Shown here piece by piece: positions 7,339 to 9,944 of a DNA stretch of 9,944 nucleotides (position 1 is its first letter; every line of letters begins with the position of its first letter). Source of the DNA: Bacteroidia bacterium (GTDB taxonomy: Bacteria > Bacteroidota > Bacteroidia > Bacteroidales > BM520). A program made the position numbers and the translations under genes. The stretch lies in the NCBI GenBank assembly GCA_009930445.1, contig RZYD01000067.1, forward strand, positions 1 through 9,944. The letters run 5' to 3'. The notes below the pieces were generated by a model, which ran no database searches, was not told the DNA's origin, and was given only the letters and a program-made list of their open reading frames with translations.

Positions 7339-9543
7339 TTATAAAATACTGATGTTACCCTCACCTGCTTCTGTAAATACTCCAATAACCGCAGCATCAT
7401 GATTCCCGGTTTTGTTCAGTGCATGAACGTATTGTGCTGCTTCGGATTCAGGCATAGCGATTAGCAGTCCTCCCGAGGTCTGGGCGTCGCAGAGAAGCAT
7501 TTGATGAAGTATCGGATGGTGGTTAAAGTTTACCTGGTTTTTTATAAAAGCATGGTTTTTATGGGTTCCCCCGGGGATTACTCCGGCTGTGGCCAGGGAG
7601 GTGGCTTCCGGAAAAATGGGGATATGGTCATAGGTTAGGATTATGTTGCATTTTGATGCTTTTGTCATTTCATACAGATGTCCTAACAGCCCGAAACCGG
7701 TTACGTCAGTACAGGCATGTACCTTGTATCGAAGCATTAATTCCGCTGCGGCTTTGTTGAGCGTTTTCATCACTTTCATGGCCATTTTTTCAGTTGACTC
7801 CTCTACAAGGCCTCGTTTTATTGCGGTTGTAAGAATACCAAGGCCAAGCGGTTTTGTTAAAATCAGACAGTCACCGGGTAGTGCGCCATAGTTTTTAATT
7901 ACTTTTTGGGGGTGAACGATTCCTGTCACGACCATTCCGAATTTTGGTTCCGGATCTTCGATGGAGTGCCCTCCTAATACTCCAATACCGGCCTCAGCTG
8001 CCTTTTCCTGTGCCCCTTTTAATATTTGATGTAACACTTCCATGGGAAGCTGGTTCTCGGGAAATCCAACAATATTTAGCGCAAACAGGGGTACTGCTCC
8101 CATGGCATAAATATCACTGAGTGCATTGGCTGCTGCAATGGCTCCGAAATCGTAGGGATCATCGGCAATGGGCGTGAAGAAGTCGAGGGTCTGGACAAGG
8201 GCGGTGGAATCATTAATGCGGTAGACGGTTGCATCATCGGAGGTTTCTGTGCCCACGAGAATATCGGGATGGCTCCATGACGGCAGAAGCCGTAAGACTT
8301 CTTCCAGTTTTCTGGGTTCTATTTTACAGGCACATCCCAGTCCATGGGTATAATGGGTCAGCTTAATATTTTTTACGGAGACTGAAGGGTTGATTTTATT
8401 TTCCTGATGTTCAGGTATAAGCTGGCGAGCGGTTTCAATGATTTCCTGTGCTGCCTGTTTGATATCCGGCAGGGTGGTTTCCCTTCCGGTAGAGAAACGC
8501 AAGGTACCCATGGCATAGCGGAGAGGTACTTTCATAGCTTGTAAAACCGCTGAAACATCAATGCTTTCTGCATGACAGGCTGCCCCGGCAGAGGCAGCTA
8601 TATTTTCGAGCCTGTTGAGCAGCGTGTTTGCTTCCACGCCTGGGAACGAAAGGCTCAAGGTGTTGGGAAGCCGTTTTTCAGGATGTCCGTTCAGTTTGCA
8701 TTCCGGAAGACTATGGGTGATAAGTTGATGAAGATAATCGCGGGTTTTTTGATAATGTGTGGCGTTTTGTTTTAGGTGATGTGCTGCAATTTCACAGGCT
8801 TTGCCCAGTCCGACAATTTCAATAACATTTTCTGTTCCTGCCCGAAGGTTTTGTTCGTGGTCAGCCCCGTGAATCAGCTTTTCCAGCACTACACCGTTAC
8901 GTATATAGAGCGCTCCAATTCCTTTGGGGGCATATAGCTTGTGGCCTGCAATGCTTAATAAATCGACGTGCAGGGCGTTTACATCGGTTTTAATTTTTCC
9001 GAGCGACTGGGCTGCATCACTATGAAATAGGATATTGTGATGGGTGGCAAGTTTTCCGATGGCTTCGATAGGTTGTATGGAACCTGTTTCGTTATTGGCA
9101 TGCATGATACTGATGAGCACAGTCGTGGGACGAATGGTTTTTTCTACCTCTGCCGGATCAACAATTCCGTATTCATCAACAGGGAGCCAGGTGACTTCAA
9201 ATCCTTTTTTTTCGAGGTATTTGCAAACTTCAAATACAGCCGGATGCTCAATTGATGAGGTGATAATATGGTTGCCTTTTTTTGCTGATGCCAGGGCTGC
9301 GCCTTTTATGGCGTAGTTGTTCGACTCGGTACCACCACTGGTAAAAACAATCTCAGCGGGCTCGCAGCCAATGAGCGCAGCTACTTGTGCGCGGGCAATC
9401 TCTACCGCTTTTTTTGTTTCTGTTCCATAGCGGTGTGTGCTGGATGGATTTCCAAAACGTGACTCAATGTAGGGTTGCATGGCACTGGCCACTTCGCGGC
9501 TTACCGGGGTGGTGGCGTTATAATCAAGATATATCGGTTGCAT
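7339..9543 (-). CDS. selD: Selenocysteine lyase/desulfurase-SelD fusion
   Basis: One uninterrupted 734-residue frame with two full enzymes. Residues 1 to about 375 form a PLP-dependent NifS-type domain: YLDYNATTP at 5-13, SGGTESNN, His100 (SIEHP), ANNETG at 149-154, HSDAAQ at 174-179, PLP-binding Lys202 (AGHKLYAPKG), RAGTEN at 234-239 and catalytic Cys323 in SAGAACHAE. The GAACH context resembles mammalian selenocysteine lyase more than IscS/NifS (GSACTS-like). A linker of about 15-20 residues leads to SelD at about 392-734: THGLGCACK with Cys404 and Lys407 matching E. coli Cys17 and Lys20, DDATVY at 436-441, GGHSI at 524-528, TDVTGFGLLGHL at 612-623 and CDAQTSGGLL at 685-694. SelD makes selenophosphate from selenide and ATP. 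The fusion suggests direct handover of selenide. Cys404 is encoded by TGT, so this SelD is not itself a selenoprotein. No selA, selB, selC or selU gene is in the window. Confidence 0.95.
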   Translation of the reverse strand: MQPIYLDYNATTPVSREVASAMQPYIESRFGNPSSTHRYGTETKKAVEIARAQVAALIGCEPAEIVFTSGGTESNNYAIKGAALASAKKGNHIITSSIEHPAVFEVCKYLEKKGFEVTWLPVDEYGIVDPAEVEKTIRPTTVLISIMHANNETGSIQPIEAIGKLATHHNILFHSDAAQSLGKIKTDVNALHVDLLSIAGHKLYAPKGIGALYIRNGVVLEKLIHGADHEQNLRAGTENVIEIVGLGKACEIAAHHLKQNATHYQKTRDYLHQLITHSLPECKLNGHPEKRLPNTLSLSFPGVEANTLLNRLENIAASAGAACHAESIDVSAVLQAMKVPLRYAMGTLRFSTGRETTLPDIKQAAQEIIETARQLIPEHQENKINPSVSVKNIKLTHYTHGLGCACKIEPRKLEEVLRLLPSWSHPDILVGTETSDDATVYRINDSTALVQTLDFFTPIADDPYDFGAIAAANALSDIYAMGAVPLFALNIVGFPENQLPMEVLHQILKGAQEKAAEAGIGVLGGHSIEDPEPKFGMVVTGIVHPQKVIKNYGALPGDCLILTKPLGLGILTTAIKRGLVEESTEKMAMKVMKTLNKAAAELMLRYKVHACTDVTGFGLLGHLYEMTKASKCNIILTYDHIPIFPEATSLATAGVIPGGTHKNHAFIKNQVNFNHHPILHQMLLCDAQTSGGLLIAMPESEAAQYVHALNKTGNHDAAVIGVFTEAGEGNISIL

Positions 9544-9561
9544 CGTGTTGTATTTATTTTA

Positions 9562-9569
9562 CAAAGGTA
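9562..9569 (-). promoter_or_regulatory. -7 promoter element for the selD fusion
   Basis: The minus strand reads TACCTTTG, an exact TAnnTTTG match, 18 bases before the ATG of the fusion gene. It lies after the terminator of the cold-shock gene, so the fusion gene is probably transcribed separately with a very short leader. No clear -33 element was found. Confidence 0.55.
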
Positions 9570-9618
9570 GTAAAGTCGTTGATTTATCTTTCTGTAAGCG
9601 GTTGGATTTTGGATGCAT

Positions 9619-9650
9619 AAAAAAAGCCTGTCGTTGTGCGACAGGCTTTT
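9619..9650 (-). terminator. Intrinsic terminator of the cold-shock gene
   Basis: A perfect 12-bp stem (9622-9633 with 9639-9650) has a 5-base loop and the core GCCTGTCG/CGACAGGC. Read on the minus strand it ends in seven consecutive T (A run at 9619-9625 on the plus strand), and it begins 21 bases after the cold-shock stop codon. On the plus strand the T tract is only four bases, so it works mainly for the minus strand. Confidence 0.92.
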
Positions 9651-9671
9651 GGGATAAAAAAGTGTATTTCG

Positions 9672-9863
9672 TTATGCTACTTTCACATTTACTGCATTCA
9701 ATCCTTTTTTACCTTCTTTGAGTTCGAATTCAACGGAGTCGCCTTCGCGAACTTCATCAATTAAACCTGACACGTGTACAAAGTACTCGTTGTTTGTTTC
9801 TTCGTCGATGATAAAACCAAATCCTTTGGCATCATTGAAGAATTTTACTGTTCCTGTTTTCAT
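9672..9863 (-). CDS. csp: Cold-shock domain protein (CspA family)
   Basis: Small cytosolic single-stranded nucleic-acid-binding protein, usually an RNA chaperone. Its 63 residues are one complete cold-shock OB-fold: GTVKFFNDAKGFGFI at 4-18 containing the RNP1 motif KGFGFI, then RNP2 YFVHVSGL at 27-34, and the closing GKKGLNAVNVKV at 51-62. RNP2 has YFVHVS where VFVHFS/VFVHIS is commoner, and KGLNA replaces KGPQA; both are mild variations. It is slightly shorter than E. coli CspA (70). The gene is monocistronic, with its own -7 element upstream and a strong terminator downstream. Cold induction cannot be judged from the sequence; the predicted leader of about 20 bases is much shorter than the long regulatory leader of E. 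coli cspA. Confidence 0.96.
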   Translation of the reverse strand: MKTGTVKFFNDAKGFGFIIDEETNNEYFVHVSGLIDEVREGDSVEFELKEGKKGLNAVNVKVA

Positions 9864-9888
9864 TATAATATTATTTGTATTAAAAGTG

Positions 9889-9896
9889 CAAATGTA
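9889..9896 (-). promoter_or_regulatory. -7 promoter element for csp
   Basis: The minus strand reads TACATTTG, matching TAnnTTTG, 25 bases before the cold-shock ATG. Upstream lies a very AT-rich stretch (9927-9944, A and T runs) that could act as an UP-like element. No clear -33 box is visible. Confidence 0.5.
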
Positions 9897-9944
9897 ATAC
9901 TTTTTATGGATGATTCTTCATTTTATTGAAAAAATAATTTTTTT

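Noticed and set aside
8326..8340. Possible selenocysteine in SelD itself, as in some SelD proteins
   Set aside because: The codon at the active-site position reads TGT, a normal cysteine.

Overview
The window looks like a chromosomal segment of a member of the Bacteroidota. Four places carry the TAnnTTTG -7 element typical of that phylum. One protein ends in a type IX secretion (T9SS) type A sorting domain. Another is a lipoprotein with an acidic KDD export signal just after the lipid-anchored cysteine. Starts generally lack Shine-Dalgarno sequences. Genus cannot be fixed from the sequence; a T9SS-bearing, B12-scavenging, selenium-using (probably anaerobic or environmental) member is the best guess.

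Layout. (1) 46-1542, minus strand: an IMP dehydrogenase of the unusual type known from the protozoan Tritrichomonas foetus, with its own promoter. (2) 1543-2263: a 721-base intergenic region. Its left half (1576-1925) is largely unexplained; its right half holds a promoter and a full cobalamin riboswitch, including the L5/L13 kissing-loop partner. (3) 2264-7300, plus strand: a tightly packed four-gene B12 operon under that riboswitch. It encodes a T9SS-secreted surface protein, a BtuB-like TonB-dependent receptor, a BtuG-like beta-propeller surface lipoprotein and a CobO/BtuR ATP:corrinoid adenosyltransferase. Gene junctions are 1-base overlap, 1-base gap and 0-base gap. (4) 7339-9543, minus strand, convergent with the operon: one 734-residue protein fusing a selenocysteine lyase/cysteine desulfurase to selenophosphate synthetase (SelD). 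(5) 9672-9863, minus strand: a small cold-shock protein with a clear intrinsic terminator.

How the genes work together. The operon is a corrinoid capture, import and activation unit. Surface proteins bind corrinoid outside the cell, the TonB receptor moves it across the outer membrane, and the cytosolic adenosyltransferase makes the adenosyl form that the riboswitch probably senses, closing a feedback loop. Inner-membrane BtuCDF is not in the window. The fusion enzyme would release selenium from selenocysteine (or sulfur from cysteine) and pass it to an attached SelD, which makes selenophosphate for selenocysteine or selenouridine synthesis.

The most interesting items are the lyase-SelD fusion, the T9SS-tailed protein at the head of a B12 operon, and the Tritrichomonas-type IMP dehydrogenase. 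None is proven novel from sequence alone.
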